Below, piece by piece: positions 47,206 to 55,746 of a stretch of DNA of 64,000 nt. Both the position numbers and the translations under genes were made by a program. Within the stretch, counting starts at the first letter, position 1; each line of letters begins with the position of its first letter. Location of the stretch: NCBI RefSeq assembly GCF_018069755.1, contig NZ_JAGQDE010000003.1:372001-436000 (forward strand), written 5' to 3'. The notes under the pieces were generated by a model, which saw only the letters and a program-made list of their open reading frames with translations, was not told where the DNA came from and made no database searches. Source of the DNA: Ideonella aquatica. GTDB taxonomy: Bacteria > Pseudomonadota > Gammaproteobacteria > Burkholderiales > Burkholderiaceae_C.

Positions 47206-48155
47206 GGCCAGATCGCCTGCAGCAGTTGGGCCAGCCGGGCGCCGGCGCGCAGCAGTTGGCGGCGCTGCAGCGCTTCGCGTGTGGCGGCGTCGTCGGGGCT
47301 GCGCTGGGTCCATTGCGGTGGGTCGCCGCGGGCGGGGCTGAAACGCAGCGGTGACAGCGCCTGGCGCGCCACGCCCAGGGTTTCGCTGGCCCATTGCGCA
47401 GGCCACCCCGCCGCGGCACCGCTGGGGCGGGGCAGGGCACGGGCTTCGGCCAGTAGCGCGGCGTTCACGCTGATCGGCGGCGCAGCGTCCCACAGACTGT
47501 GCAGGTTGCGCTCGCCCAGCTGCAGCCGGTTGCCCCCCGCGGTGTCGTGGGTGGGGCCATGCGGGGTGTGGTCGGGGTCGATCGGCTGGCCGCCTGCGTC
47601 CAGGTACAGCGCGCCCACATGCAGCGGCTGGTGCAGGTCGCCCACCAGGTGGGCCAGCCAGGCCAGGGCTTCGCGCTTGCTGGCAAAGCGCGGCGGGCCG
47701 GGTGGCGGCTGGTCCTGCAGCACGGCGATGGCGGCGCCCAGTGCGCCGACGATGTCGGCCTCGCGCGTGCCGGCCAGGCCGGGGCGCCAGGCCTCGCGCT
47801 GGATCGCGACGTCGGTGTAGTGCAGGCGGCGGTGGCAGGCCTCGGGCGGGATGCGCGGACCGCAGGCGCCCTCGAAGCCGGCCACGGCGGCGGCCAGGTC
47901 GTCGGCGCTGAAGACGCGGCACTCGGGCGGGCCCGAGGAGGGCCTGCCCACGCCGCGCAGGCAGTCGGGGCGCTGGGCGGCATCGGCCAGCGTCCAGCCG
48001 GCGGGCTGCAGCAGCGCGCGCAGCTCGCGCTCGGCGCGGCTGCCGGCGATCAGCGCCTCGGCAATCGCCACGCTGGTCTGGTGGCCGCGCGGGCCCCAGG
48101 CGGCGGCCTGCAGAGCGGCCAGCATCAGTGCGAGGAACAGGGCCGCGCAGCGCAT
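47202..48155 (-). CDS. Secreted S1/P1-type nuclease
   Basis: 317 residues. After a signal peptide the mature protein should begin WGPRGH, giving Trp1 and His6, two ligands of the trinuclear zinc site of S1/P1 nucleases. The others are visible at family spacing: HYTDV, HLVGDLHQPLH (His, Asp at +4, His at +10), and HSLWD (His, Asp at +4). It should cut single-stranded nucleic acid or release 3' phosphate outside the cytoplasm. It lies 2 bp after the EamA transporter gene. Confidence 0.9.
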   Translation of the reverse strand: MRCAALFLALMLAALQAAAWGPRGHQTSVAIAEALIAGSRAERELRALLQPAGWTLADAAQRPDCLRGVGRPSSGPPECRVFSADDLAAAVAGFEGACGPRIPPEACHRRLHYTDVAIQREAWRPGLAGTREADIVGALGAAIAVLQDQPPPGPPRFASKREALAWLAHLVGDLHQPLHVGALYLDAGGQPIDPDHTPHGPTHDTAGGNRLQLGERNLHSLWDAAPPISVNAALLAEARALPRPSGAAAGWPAQWASETLGVARQALSPLRFSPARGDPPQWTQRSPDDAATREALQRRQLLRAGARLAQLLQAIWP

Positions 48156-48157
48156 GT

Positions 48158-49039
48158 TCACCCCATCGCCAGCGCGGCCACGCCGCCGGCCATGCAGGCC
48201 GCACCCGCCAGGCGCCAGCCGCGGTCGGCCTCGCCCAGCCAGCGACCGCCGATCAGCGCCGCGAACAGCATCGACACCTCGCGCGCCGGTGCCACGTGCG
48301 ACAGCGGCGCCATCGTCGCCGCGTACAGCACCAGCACGTAGGCCAGCGGGCTGAAGACTGCCATCACCAGCGCGTGCCTCCATTGCGTGCGCAGCGCCTG
48401 CGCAAAGCCGGCGCGGTCGCGCCAGCAGGCCGGCAGCATGAAGGGCACGCGCAGCAGATTGCCGAAATAGTCGACCAGGATGGGCGAGACCAGCAGCACC
48501 TTCACCGCATAGCCGTCGATCACCGTGTAGCCGGCGATCAGCACGCCGGTGGCCGCACCCCAGGCCAGGCCGGCGCGCACGCGCAGGCGTTGCGCGGGGT
48601 CATGGGCGCGCGCCCACAGCGCCGGCCCGCCGGCGATCAGCCAGATGCCGGCACACACCGCCAGCACGCCGGCCACGCCCAGCGGACCGGGGGTCTCGGC
48701 CAGCAGCCACCAGGCCAGCGCGGCGCTGAGCAGCGGGCCGGTGCCGCGCGCCACCGGGTAGACCACGGTCAGGTCCGACAGCCGGTAGCCGGTGAGCAGC
48801 ACATTGAAGTAGACCAGGTGGGTGATCGCGCTGGCCAGCACCAGGCCCCATTCCAGCGCGCCCCAGCGCGGCAGTTCGGTCCACGCGGCCCACACACCCA
48901 CCGGCGCCCAGAAGACGACGATGCCGATGGCCGACAGCAGCACGAAGTGGTGGTTGCCACCGGCCTTCTTGGCCGCCACGTTCCACAGCGCGTGCAGCAG
49001 CGCCGCCACGATCACCAGGGCCAAGGCGCTGATCGGCAT
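48158..49039 (-). CDS. EamA/DMT-family transporter
   Basis: 293 residues with about ten membrane helices in two EamA halves (for example VIVAALLHALWNVAAKKAG and VYPVARGTGPLLSAALAWW). Drug/metabolite exporters of this family have varied substrates. The ATG at MPISALALV was chosen as it begins the first helix. First gene of the leftward transporter-nuclease-GNAT run. Confidence 0.87.
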   Translation of the reverse strand: MPISALALVIVAALLHALWNVAAKKAGGNHHFVLLSAIGIVVFWAPVGVWAAWTELPRWGALEWGLVLASAITHLVYFNVLLTGYRLSDLTVVYPVARGTGPLLSAALAWWLLAETPGPLGVAGVLAVCAGIWLIAGGPALWARAHDPAQRLRVRAGLAWGAATGVLIAGYTVIDGYAVKVLLVSPILVDYFGNLLRVPFMLPACWRDRAGFAQALRTQWRHALVMAVFSPLAYVLVLYAATMAPLSHVAPAREVSMLFAALIGGRWLGEADRGWRLAGAACMAGGVAALAMG

Positions 49040-49106
49040 GCTGTCAGTGGCGCGCGTGGCATTCGGGCATGGCGGGATTGTCGGTGATGGCGGCGAGAAT
49101 GCCGCC

Positions 49107-49364
49107 ATGACTGCCTCGCCGCCGCCCGCCCAGCCCCGCAATCCGCTGCATGGCGTGACGCTGGAAGCGATGGTGGTGGCCCTGGCGGCGCACTACGGCT
49201 GGGCCGGCCTGGCCCAGCGGCTGCCGGTGCGCTGCTTCCAGAGCGACCCGAGCGTGGCCTCCAGCCTGAAGTTCCTGCGCAAGACGCCGTGGGCGCGCGC
49301 CAAGCTGGAGAGCCTGTACCTGTTCATGCTGCGCGAGCTGAAGCGCGCCCCGCAGCGGCCCTGA
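49107..49364 (+). CDS. VF530-family DNA-binding protein
   Basis: 85 residues that match the VF530/DUF2132 pattern almost throughout: NPLHGVTLEAMVVALAAHYG, IPIRCF-like LPVRCFQSDPSVASSLKFLR and KTPWARAKLE. Members are small helical proteins reported to bind DNA. It ends two bases before the convergent hypothetical gene. Confidence 0.88.
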   Translation: MTASPPPAQPRNPLHGVTLEAMVVALAAHYGWAGLAQRLPVRCFQSDPSVASSLKFLRKTPWARAKLESLYLFMLRELKRAPQRP

Positions 49365-49366
49365 GC

Positions 49367-49849
49367 CTACCGGGGGCGTGCAAACTCGCTGGCGATCCAG
49401 GCCTCGGCGCTGGCACGGTTGAGCTTGAAGCCGGGCGACACGGCCACGGCCGCCAGCACGTCGCCGCCATCGTCCACTGCGCTCAGGCGGGCGCTGGGCT
49501 GGTCCTCGTCGGGTGTGATGTCCAGGCGCACGGTGATGCGCCGCTCGCTGGCCGACACCGTGATCGCCTGGTGCAGCGTGGCGTGCAGGTGCTGCTCGTG
49601 GCGGCGCAGCACCTCGCTGGCGGTCTTGACCAGGGTGTTGAAGGCGCCCACGTCCAGCGGCTTGGGGTTCTTCTTGTCGCGGCCCATGGTCCAGGGGCCG
49701 ACCAGCGCGGGCTCGTCCTCGCCCTGCTTGAACATCGCCACAGCCCAGCCGTCGTCGTCCTCGTTCTTGATCACGCGGGCGGTCCAGCCCTTGTCGATCC
49801 AGAGCCGGTCCTCGTGGACCGCCGGGACCTCGTCGATGGGGGAAGTCAT
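49367..49849 (-). CDS. Hypothetical protein
   Basis: 160 residues, soluble and acidic. A segment DEDRLWIDKGWTARVIKNED-like region near the N-terminus is followed by GPWTMGRDKKNPKPLD and a C-terminal EAWIASEFARPR. No family is recognised. It is divergent from the asparaginase gene with 38 bp between. Codon pattern and length are those of a real gene. Confidence 0.7.
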   Translation of the reverse strand: MTSPIDEVPAVHEDRLWIDKGWTARVIKNEDDDGWAVAMFKQGEDEPALVGPWTMGRDKKNPKPLDVGAFNTLVKTASEVLRRHEQHLHATLHQAITVSASERRITVRLDITPDEDQPSARLSAVDDGGDVLAAVAVSPGFKLNRASAEAWIASEFARPR

Positions 49850-49887
49850 GGCTCCAGTGTAGGGCGCGCGCGCGGCATACTGCGGCG

Positions 49888-50937
49888 ATGAGCAATCCGG
49901 TTCTGGTCGAGGCGCTGCGCGGTGACACCGTGGAATCGGCGCACCGCGGCGCGCTGGTGGTGGTGGATGCTGATGGCGCCACGGTGCTGGCGCTGGGCGA
50001 TGTGCAGCGCCCGGTGTTCCCGCGCTCGGCGGTGAAGCTGCTGCAGGCCTTGCCGCTGGTGGCCAGCGGTGCGGCCGAGCGCTGGCAGTTGACGGACGCC
50101 GAACTGGCGCTGGCCTGCGCCTCGCACGGTGGCGAGCCCGCGCATGTGGCCACCGCCGCCGGCCTGCTGGCGCGCCTGGGGCTGGACGCCAGCGTGCTGG
50201 AGTGCGGCGCGCACTGGCCGGGCCACGAGCCGGCCACCCGTGCGCTGGCGCGCAGCGGCGCCGAGCCATCGGCACTGCACAACAACTGCTCGGGCAAGCA
50301 CAGCGGCTTGGCCTGCCTGGGTTGCCTGTTGGCCGGTGGCGCCGATGCGCGCGGCTTCCTGTCGGGCTACACGCAGCCACAGCATCCGGTGATGCGCGAG
50401 GTCAGCGCCGCGCTGCAGGCCGCGACCGGTCACGATCTGGCTCATGCGCCGATGGGCATCGATGGCTGCTCGATCCCCACCTTCGCCATCCCGCTGCAGG
50501 CGCTGGCACGGGGCTTTGCGCGGGTGGCCACTGGCCAGGGCCTGTCGGCCGGGCACGCCGTGGCAGCGCGGCGCCTGCGCCGGGCCATCGCCGCGCAGCC
50601 CTTCATGGTGGCCGGCAGCGGCCGACTGGACACTGACCTGATGGCGCACTTCGGCGAGCGCCTGTGCTGCAAGGTGGGTGCCGAGGGTGTCTACTGCGCT
50701 GCGCTGCCGGAGCTGGGTTGGGGGCTGGCGATCAAGGTGGACGATGGCAACAATGCCCGCGCTGCCGAGGTGGTGCTGGCCAGTGTGGCGCAGGCCCTGC
50801 TGGTGCGCGACGAGGCCGATGCCGCGGTGCTGGCCCCGCGCGTGGCGGTGACGCTGCGCAACTGGCGCGGCACTGCAGTGGGCGCACTCCGACCCGCCAG
50901 CAGCCTGCAGCAGGCGCTGGCCACGCTGGCCCGCTGA
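49888..50937 (+). CDS. L-asparaginase II family protein
   Basis: 349 residues of the PF06089 type (thermolabile/rhizobial asparaginase II): VFPRSAVKLLQALPLV, ACASHGGEPAHV, HNNCSGKHSGLACL (the serine/cysteine/lysine active region) and GIDGCSIPTFAIPL. It hydrolyses asparagine to aspartate and ammonia. It lacks the TGGTIA motif of EcA asparaginases. A GNAT gene follows by 13 bp. Confidence 0.92.
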   Translation: MSNPVLVEALRGDTVESAHRGALVVVDADGATVLALGDVQRPVFPRSAVKLLQALPLVASGAAERWQLTDAELALACASHGGEPAHVATAAGLLARLGLDASVLECGAHWPGHEPATRALARSGAEPSALHNNCSGKHSGLACLGCLLAGGADARGFLSGYTQPQHPVMREVSAALQAATGHDLAHAPMGIDGCSIPTFAIPLQALARGFARVATGQGLSAGHAVAARRLRRAIAAQPFMVAGSGRLDTDLMAHFGERLCCKVGAEGVYCAALPELGWGLAIKVDDGNNARAAEVVLASVAQALLVRDEADAAVLAPRVAVTLRNWRGTAVGALRPASSLQQALATLAR

Positions 50938-50950
50938 ACCGGAGGGACGG

Positions 50951-51379
50951 ATGAGCACGGGCTGGTGGCAACTGTCGGAGCACGAGGACTGGCCAGCCGA
51001 TGCGGGCGTCGTGGACGACGGACTGGACGCGCACAACGCACCCTCGGTGGTCGGCGTGCGTCCGCTGGCCTGCCTGGCCCGTGATGCACAAAGGCGGGTG
51101 CTGGGCGGCGCGCTGGGCCGCACCTGGGGCGAATGCGCCGAGTTGCAGCAACTGTGGGTGCTGCCCGAGCAGCGCCAGCAGGGCCTGGGCCGTGCGCTGA
51201 TGCAGCGCTTCGAGGCGGCCGCGGTGCAGCGAGGCGTGCGGCGCGTCTACCTGACCACCTTCAGCTTCCAGGCGCCGCGCTTCTACGCCGCGCTGGGCTA
51301 CGCTGAACAAGCCCGCATCGAGGGTTTCGGCGGCGGCCATGTGAAGTACCTGTTCCTGCGCGAACTGCCCCATTCCTGA
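50951..51379 (+). CDS. GNAT acetyltransferase
   Basis: 142 residues. GNAT core: ELQQLWVLPEQRQQGLGRAL (acetyl-CoA loop QQGLGR), YLTTFSFQAPRFYAALGYAE. Relatives acetylate small amines or proteins; the substrate is unknown. CCGGAGGGACGG precedes the ATG. Confidence 0.87.
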   Translation: MSTGWWQLSEHEDWPADAGVVDDGLDAHNAPSVVGVRPLACLARDAQRRVLGGALGRTWGECAELQQLWVLPEQRQQGLGRALMQRFEAAAVQRGVRRVYLTTFSFQAPRFYAALGYAEQARIEGFGGGHVKYLFLRELPHS

Positions 51380-51432
51380 CGCAGGAGTTCCCCTGTGCCT
51401 GGCGGCCCTGGCGCCGCACTACCATGCAGCGC

Positions 51433-51870
51433 ATGAACTCCCGCATCGTCCCCACCCTGGCAGCACTGCTGGCCGTGCTGGCCCTCAGCGATCAGGCACT
51501 GGCGCAGCAGTCCGCCGCGCCCGGTATCAACTACCCCAGCGTGGCTGCCGCACTGAAGGACCTGGAGTCCCGCGACGGCAAGGACACCGTGGTCACCCAC
51601 GGCGACGGCTGGACCACGGTGAACGAGCCGGCCGCCGCCGCCCAGTGGTCCTTCCCGCCGGCGGGCCATGCCGCCTACCCGGCGGTGCTGCGCCGCACGA
51701 TGGTGCGCGGTGCCGATGGCCAGGTCCAGGTGCGCACCGACCACCTCTGCGAATCCCCCGCCGCCGCCTGCCAGGCGCTGCTGGCCGAGTTCGCGCAACT
51801 CAACGAACGCATCGAGCAGGCCAAGCGAAGCCGCGGACGGCCCCCGGCACAGCCCGCGACCGGCGGCTGA
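51433..51870 (+). CDS. Hypothetical secreted protein
   Basis: 145 residues with a signal peptide (VPTLAALLAVLALSDQALAQ). The mature part has a repeated Asp/Gly/Trp segment (VVTHGDGWTTVNEP) and two Cys (LCESPAAACQ) that could pair. No family is recognised. An ATG three codons upstream is an alternative start. A perfect hairpin begins at the base after its stop. Confidence 0.68.
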   Translation: MNSRIVPTLAALLAVLALSDQALAQQSAAPGINYPSVAAALKDLESRDGKDTVVTHGDGWTTVNEPAAAAQWSFPPAGHAAYPAVLRRTMVRGADGQVQVRTDHLCESPAAACQALLAEFAQLNERIEQAKRSRGRPPAQPATGG

Positions 51871-51903
51871 CTGCCCACAGCGGCCATAGGCCGCTGTGGG
51901 CAG
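51871..51903 (+). terminator. Perfect 15-bp hairpin, likely terminator
   Basis: Two perfectly inverse 15-nt arms (CTGCCCACAGCGGCC and its complement) around ATA, directly after a stop codon and followed by CCCTTTT within nine bases. It resembles the hairpin at 7218-7245. Confidence 0.7.
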
Positions 51904-51917
51904 AGCCCTTTTCCGTT

Positions 51918-52065
51918 GAGCTCCCCCCAGCCCCCCTCCAAGAAGGGGGCTCCAGCATGAGCTTCGGGCCGGCCTGCCGGCCGGCGTAGCGCTGGCACGC
52001 TGGGCGCACCACCCTTTGTAGTTGTGACTGGAGCCACCCTCTTGGAGGGGGGCTGGGGGGAGCTC
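51918..52065. repeat. 148-bp element with 26-bp perfect inverted ends (MITE-like)
   Basis: Ends 51918-51943 and 52040-52065 are exact inverse copies (GAGCTCCCCCCAGCC...). Similarity continues inward for about 16 more bases with three mismatches. The centre has no gene and an internal CCGGCC palindrome. No target duplication is visible. It lies between two convergent genes. Confidence 0.75.
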
Positions 52066-52080
52066 CATGTGCGGGCCTCG

Positions 52081-52109
52081 GCCCGGAGCAGCCTACGGCT
52101 GCTCCGGGC
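52081..52109 (-). terminator. Perfect 13-bp hairpin after the GntR gene
   Basis: GCCCGGAGCAGCC and its exact inverse around TAC, two bases beyond the stop of the leftward GntR gene. No T-run on the transcribed side. Probably ends the amine operon. Confidence 0.55.
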
Positions 52110-52111
52110 AG

Positions 52112-52774
52112 TTAGCTGCCGTCTCGCAATCGCTGGCGAAGAAACTGCCCTGCGACAAAGATGTCCTGCTCCACCGCGCGGCGCACACCGGCGCTGTCGT
52201 TGCGCGCCAATGCCTTGATGAGTGCCTCGTGGGCGTCGTTCAGCACGCGGGCGGCGTCGGGGGTGTCGAAGAGCTGGTTGCTGATCGGGCCGGCCTGCAG
52301 CCACAGGGTGTCGATCAGGCGCCACAGCGTGGGCGAGCCCGCGGCCTGGTAGAGGATGACGTGGAAGTCCTCGTTGGCGGCCAGGTAGTCGGCGGCGTCG
52401 CCACGGGCCAGGGCCTGGGCCATGCGGGTGCACAGTGCCTTCAGGGCCTTGCGCTGTGCGGCGTCCAGACGCGCGGCGCCGCGTTCGGCGGCTTCGCCTT
52501 CCAGCAGCATGCGGGTCTGCAGCAGGTCGTCGAACTCGGCCACGCCCAGGCGCGGCACGGCCACACCGGCGTTGGGGATGTTGACCAGTGCGCCCTCGGC
52601 GGCCAGGCGTTGCAGTGCGGCGCGCACCGGCATCTGGCCCACGCCCAGGTCGGCCGCGACATTGCGGATCTTCAGCCGTTCGCCGGGCAGGAAGCGGCCC
52701 ACGGTGATCCACTGGCGCAGGCGGGCGTAGACCTCGTCCTGCTGGGTGGTGCTGGCGTCGTCAGTGGCGCTCAT
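52112..52774 (-). CDS. GntR-family regulator, FCD type
   Basis: 220 residues. N-terminal winged helix (about 10-75; YARLRQWITVGRFLPGERL, NVAADLGVGQMPVRAALQ) and C-terminal all-helical FCD ligand domain (about 85-210). It is the last gene of the leftward amine operon and overlaps the SDR stop by one base (TGATG). Probably its repressor, with a pathway intermediate as ligand. Confidence 0.9.
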   Translation of the reverse strand: MSATDDASTTQQDEVYARLRQWITVGRFLPGERLKIRNVAADLGVGQMPVRAALQRLAAEGALVNIPNAGVAVPRLGVAEFDDLLQTRMLLEGEAAERGAARLDAAQRKALKALCTRMAQALARGDAADYLAANEDFHVILYQAAGSPTLWRLIDTLWLQAGPISNQLFDTPDAARVLNDAHEALIKALARNDSAGVRRAVEQDIFVAGQFLRQRLRDGS

Positions 52775-53553
52775 CAGTAGCCGGCGGTCAGGCCGAAGTC
52801 GAGCATCACCGCGGCGCCGGTGACACCTGCGCAGGCGGGCGACAGCAGCCAGACCGCGTGCTGCGCCACTTCCTGCGGGCTGAGGAAACGCGCGGCCTCT
52901 GCCTGAGGGTAGTGGGCCAGCAGGCGGCGGTGGTAGGCGTCGGGGTCGCCTTCGCCATAGCGCTGGGCCTGGAAATCAAGCATGGGCGAGGCGATGTCTG
53001 ACGGGCACAGCGCATTGACGCGCACGCCCTGCGGCGCCAGTTCGCGCGCCAGTGCCTTGCTCATCAGCACCACGCCGCCCTTGCTGGCGCAGTAGATGGC
53101 AGCGCCGGCGTTGCCCACCACGCCAGCATCGGAAGCGATGTTGACAATGGCGCCGCGGCTGGCGGTGAGCGCCGGGATGGCGCGGCTGCACAGGAAGAAC
53201 ACGGCCTTCAGGTTGACGTCGATGCAGCGCTGCCAGTCGGCCTCGGTGGCCTGTTCGCTGGGCCCTTCCACCCACAGGCCGGCGCAGTTGGCCAGGCCGT
53301 CCAGGCGGCCGTGGTGGTCCAGCGCCTGCTGCACCAGTTGGTCGGCCTGGGCGCTGTCGCGCAGGTCGGCCACCACCGCGGGGGCGCCCAGCGCCTGGGC
53401 GCGGGCCTGCAGTGGTTCGGCCTGCACGTCGGTCAGCAGCAGGCGGGCACCCAGGCTGGCCAGCAGGTCGGCCAGCGCGCCGCCCACGCCGCCGGCGGCA
53501 CCGGTGACCAGGATCACGCGGCCCTGCATCAGGTCGGGCGCGAAGACACTCAT
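52774..53553 (-). CDS. Short-chain dehydrogenase/reductase
   Basis: 259 residues, classical SDR: ILVTGAAGGVGG (cofactor), NCAG, NIASDAG and YCASKGG (Tyr/Lys pair). An Asp at the end of strand 2 (LLTDVQ) favours NAD. It overlaps the next gene of the operon by ATGA. The substrate is unknown; an aldehyde or alcohol from amine breakdown is plausible. Confidence 0.9.
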   Translation of the reverse strand: MSVFAPDLMQGRVILVTGAAGGVGGALADLLASLGARLLLTDVQAEPLQARAQALGAPAVVADLRDSAQADQLVQQALDHHGRLDGLANCAGLWVEGPSEQATEADWQRCIDVNLKAVFFLCSRAIPALTASRGAIVNIASDAGVVGNAGAAIYCASKGGVVLMSKALARELAPQGVRVNALCPSDIASPMLDFQAQRYGEGDPDAYHRRLLAHYPQAEAARFLSPQEVAQHAVWLLSPACAGVTGAAVMLDFGLTAGY

Positions 53554-54347
53554 CCCTTGCGCTCCTGCAGGCAGTTGGCGCCATCGACCACCAGCAGCTC
53601 GCCCTGGATGTAGGCGGCGCCCGGCATGGCCAGGAAGGCGATGGCGGCGGCCATTTCGTCCGGCGTGCCGGCGCGGCCCATGGGCGTGTGGCGCGCGGCC
53701 TGGGCTTCCTCGGGTGTGGTGGAGCCGGTGGCCACCCAGCCGGGTGCCACGCAGTTGACGGTAACGCCCTGGCCGGCCACTTCCAGCGCCAGCGCCCGGC
53801 TCAGACCCACCATGCCGGCCTTGGCGGCGCTGTAGGCGGCTTCGCCGGGGTTGCTGACCAGCGGGCCAGTGACCGAGGACACGTTGACGATGCGGCCATG
53901 CCCGCGCGCCAGCATGCCGGGCAGCACGCGCCGCGTGACCAGGTAGCAGGTGTCCAGGTTGCGGGCGATGCTGGCGTGCCACTGGGCGTCGTCCAGTTCG
54001 GCCAGGGGCGTGAAGTCTTCGGCCTGGCCCTGCTGGGCCATACCGGCGTTGTTGACCAGGATGTCGATCCGGCCCGTGTCGGCCAGCACCTGCGCCACCA
54101 GGTTGGTGGCGGCGGCGGCCTCAGTGAGGTCGGCAACGTAGCCGCGCGCCACATGCCCGCGCTCGCGCAGCGCGTTGGCGCGGTCGTGCACACGCATGGT
54201 GGTGGCGGCCAAGGCCACCTCGCAGCCTAGTTCGGCCAGCAGCCGGGCGGTGGCAAAGCCGATGCCGTGTTCGCTGCCCGCGCCGGTGACCAGCGCCACC
54301 TGGCCGCTGAGGCGAAACAGCGGGTGTTGGACGACGGACTCAGCCAC
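53550..54347 (-). CDS. Short-chain dehydrogenase/reductase
   Basis: 265 residues from GTG 54347, which has AGGAA seven bases upstream; an ATG at 54371 is an alternative. SDR motifs: VTGAGSEHGIGF, NNAGMAQ, NVSSVTG and YSAAKAG. The start overlaps the aminotransferase stop by 8 bp. Second of two adjacent SDRs, about 30% alike by eye. The pair may oxidise successive or related intermediates. Confidence 0.89.
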   Translation of the reverse strand: MAESVVQHPLFRLSGQVALVTGAGSEHGIGFATARLLAELGCEVALAATTMRVHDRANALRERGHVARGYVADLTEAAAATNLVAQVLADTGRIDILVNNAGMAQQGQAEDFTPLAELDDAQWHASIARNLDTCYLVTRRVLPGMLARGHGRIVNVSSVTGPLVSNPGEAAYSAAKAGMVGLSRALALEVAGQGVTVNCVAPGWVATGSTTPEEAQAARHTPMGRAGTPDEMAAAIAFLAMPGAAYIQGELLVVDGANCLQERKG

Positions 54348-55725
54348 GGCGCAGTTCCTGCAGAGCACCATCCATGGCCTGGAGCAGGCGGGTGAGGTCG
54401 GCGTCGGTGGTGTCGGGGCAGACCAGCATCATGTTGTGGAAGGGCGTGATCAGCACGCCGCGGTTGAGCAGGTACAGGTGCAGCGCGTGTTCCAGTTCGG
54501 CATCCATCGCCGCGCCGGCGGCCGTGCCATTGTGAGGCGGCTGAGCGCAGAACTGGAACTCGGTGCGCGCGCCCACCTGGGTGACGCACCAGGGCAGTCC
54601 ATGGCGCTGGAACAGCGCACGCAGGCCGTCGGCCAGGGCGGCGGCGCGGGCGTGCATGGGCGCAAAGACCTCGGGCCGCAGCAGCTGCTCCAGCGTGGCG
54701 CGCATGGCGGCCATGGCCAGCAAGTTGGCGGTGAGCGTGGTGCCGATGCCCGAGTGCCCCGGCGGCGCGGCGCGCTTGGCGGCCTGCGCGCGCGCGGCCA
54801 GATCGGCCGTGAAACCATAGGCGGCGCAGGGCATGCCGCCGCCCAGCGCCTTGCCCACCACCACCGCATCGGCGGCGATGCCGTGGGCCCGCGCGTAGCC
54901 GCCCGGGCCGCTGCTGAGGGTGTGGGTCTCGTCCATCACCAGCAGCGTGCCGTGGCGGCGGATGATGGCCTGCGCGGCTTCCCAGAAGCCCGGCTGCGGC
55001 AGCACCATGCCGATGTTGGTCATCACCGGCTCGGCCAGCACGCAGGCCACGTCGCCGGGGGCCAGTGCGGCTTCCAGCGCGGTCAGGTCATTGAACTCGA
55101 CCACGCGGGTGGTGGGCAGCAGGTCGTGCACCTGGCCCAGCAGGCTGGGGCGCTGCACTGGCTGGCCGGCTATCAGGTCGACAAAGACATCATCCACCGT
55201 GCCGTGGTAGCAGCCGTTGAAGACCAGCAGCACCGGCCGGCCGGTGGCCGCGCGCAGCCAGCGCAGCACGAAGCGGTTGGCATCGGTGGCGGTCATCGCG
55301 AACTGCCACTGCGGCAGTCCTAAACGCTCGGCCAGCAGGCGGGCCACGACCGCGCCGTCTTCATTGGCCAGCATGGTGGTCAGGCCGGCGGCAGCCTGGT
55401 GCTGCAGCGCGGCCGCCACTGGCGCGGGCGAGTGGCCGAACATGGCGCCGGTGTCGCCCAGGCAGAAGTCCACCAGCGTGTGGCCGTCCACGTCGGTCAG
55501 CTGCGCGCCCTGGGCATGCGCCACCTGCAGCGGGAAGGGCGTGCCCCAGTCGTTCATCCAGTGCAGCGGCACGCCGAACATGAGGTGCTCGGCGGCGCGG
55601 CCGGCCAGCGCGCGCGAATGCGGGTGGGTGTCTTCGTAGCGCTGGCGCTCGCGCTGCAGCAGCGCATGCACCTGGGCGGGATCGACGCCAGTGTCGGGGC
55701 GGGCGTGGGGGGCGTGGGCGCTCAT
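54340..55725 (-). CDS. Class III aminotransferase
   Basis: 461 residues. PLP Lys lies in VVVGKALGGGMP, with Asp in VMDETHT and substrate loop GTTLTANLLAM. Class III enzymes move omega-amino groups, as in putrescine, beta-alanine or 4-aminobutyrate breakdown. It lies between a PuuA-like ligase and the SDRs, so an amine-derived substrate is likely. A 21-bp gap separates it from the ligase gene. Confidence 0.9.
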   Translation of the reverse strand: MSAHAPHARPDTGVDPAQVHALLQRERQRYEDTHPHSRALAGRAAEHLMFGVPLHWMNDWGTPFPLQVAHAQGAQLTDVDGHTLVDFCLGDTGAMFGHSPAPVAAALQHQAAAGLTTMLANEDGAVVARLLAERLGLPQWQFAMTATDANRFVLRWLRAATGRPVLLVFNGCYHGTVDDVFVDLIAGQPVQRPSLLGQVHDLLPTTRVVEFNDLTALEAALAPGDVACVLAEPVMTNIGMVLPQPGFWEAAQAIIRRHGTLLVMDETHTLSSGPGGYARAHGIAADAVVVGKALGGGMPCAAYGFTADLAARAQAAKRAAPPGHSGIGTTLTANLLAMAAMRATLEQLLRPEVFAPMHARAAALADGLRALFQRHGLPWCVTQVGARTEFQFCAQPPHNGTAAGAAMDAELEHALHLYLLNRGVLITPFHNMMLVCPDTTDADLTRLLQAMDGALQELRRG

Positions 55726-55746
55726 CGAGGCGGGTCTCCAGTGCGT

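Noticed and set aside
43934-47440. A 1168-codon open frame on the minus strand
   Set aside because: It covers the YgiQ gene and parts of its neighbours in antisense; no domain, biased composition.
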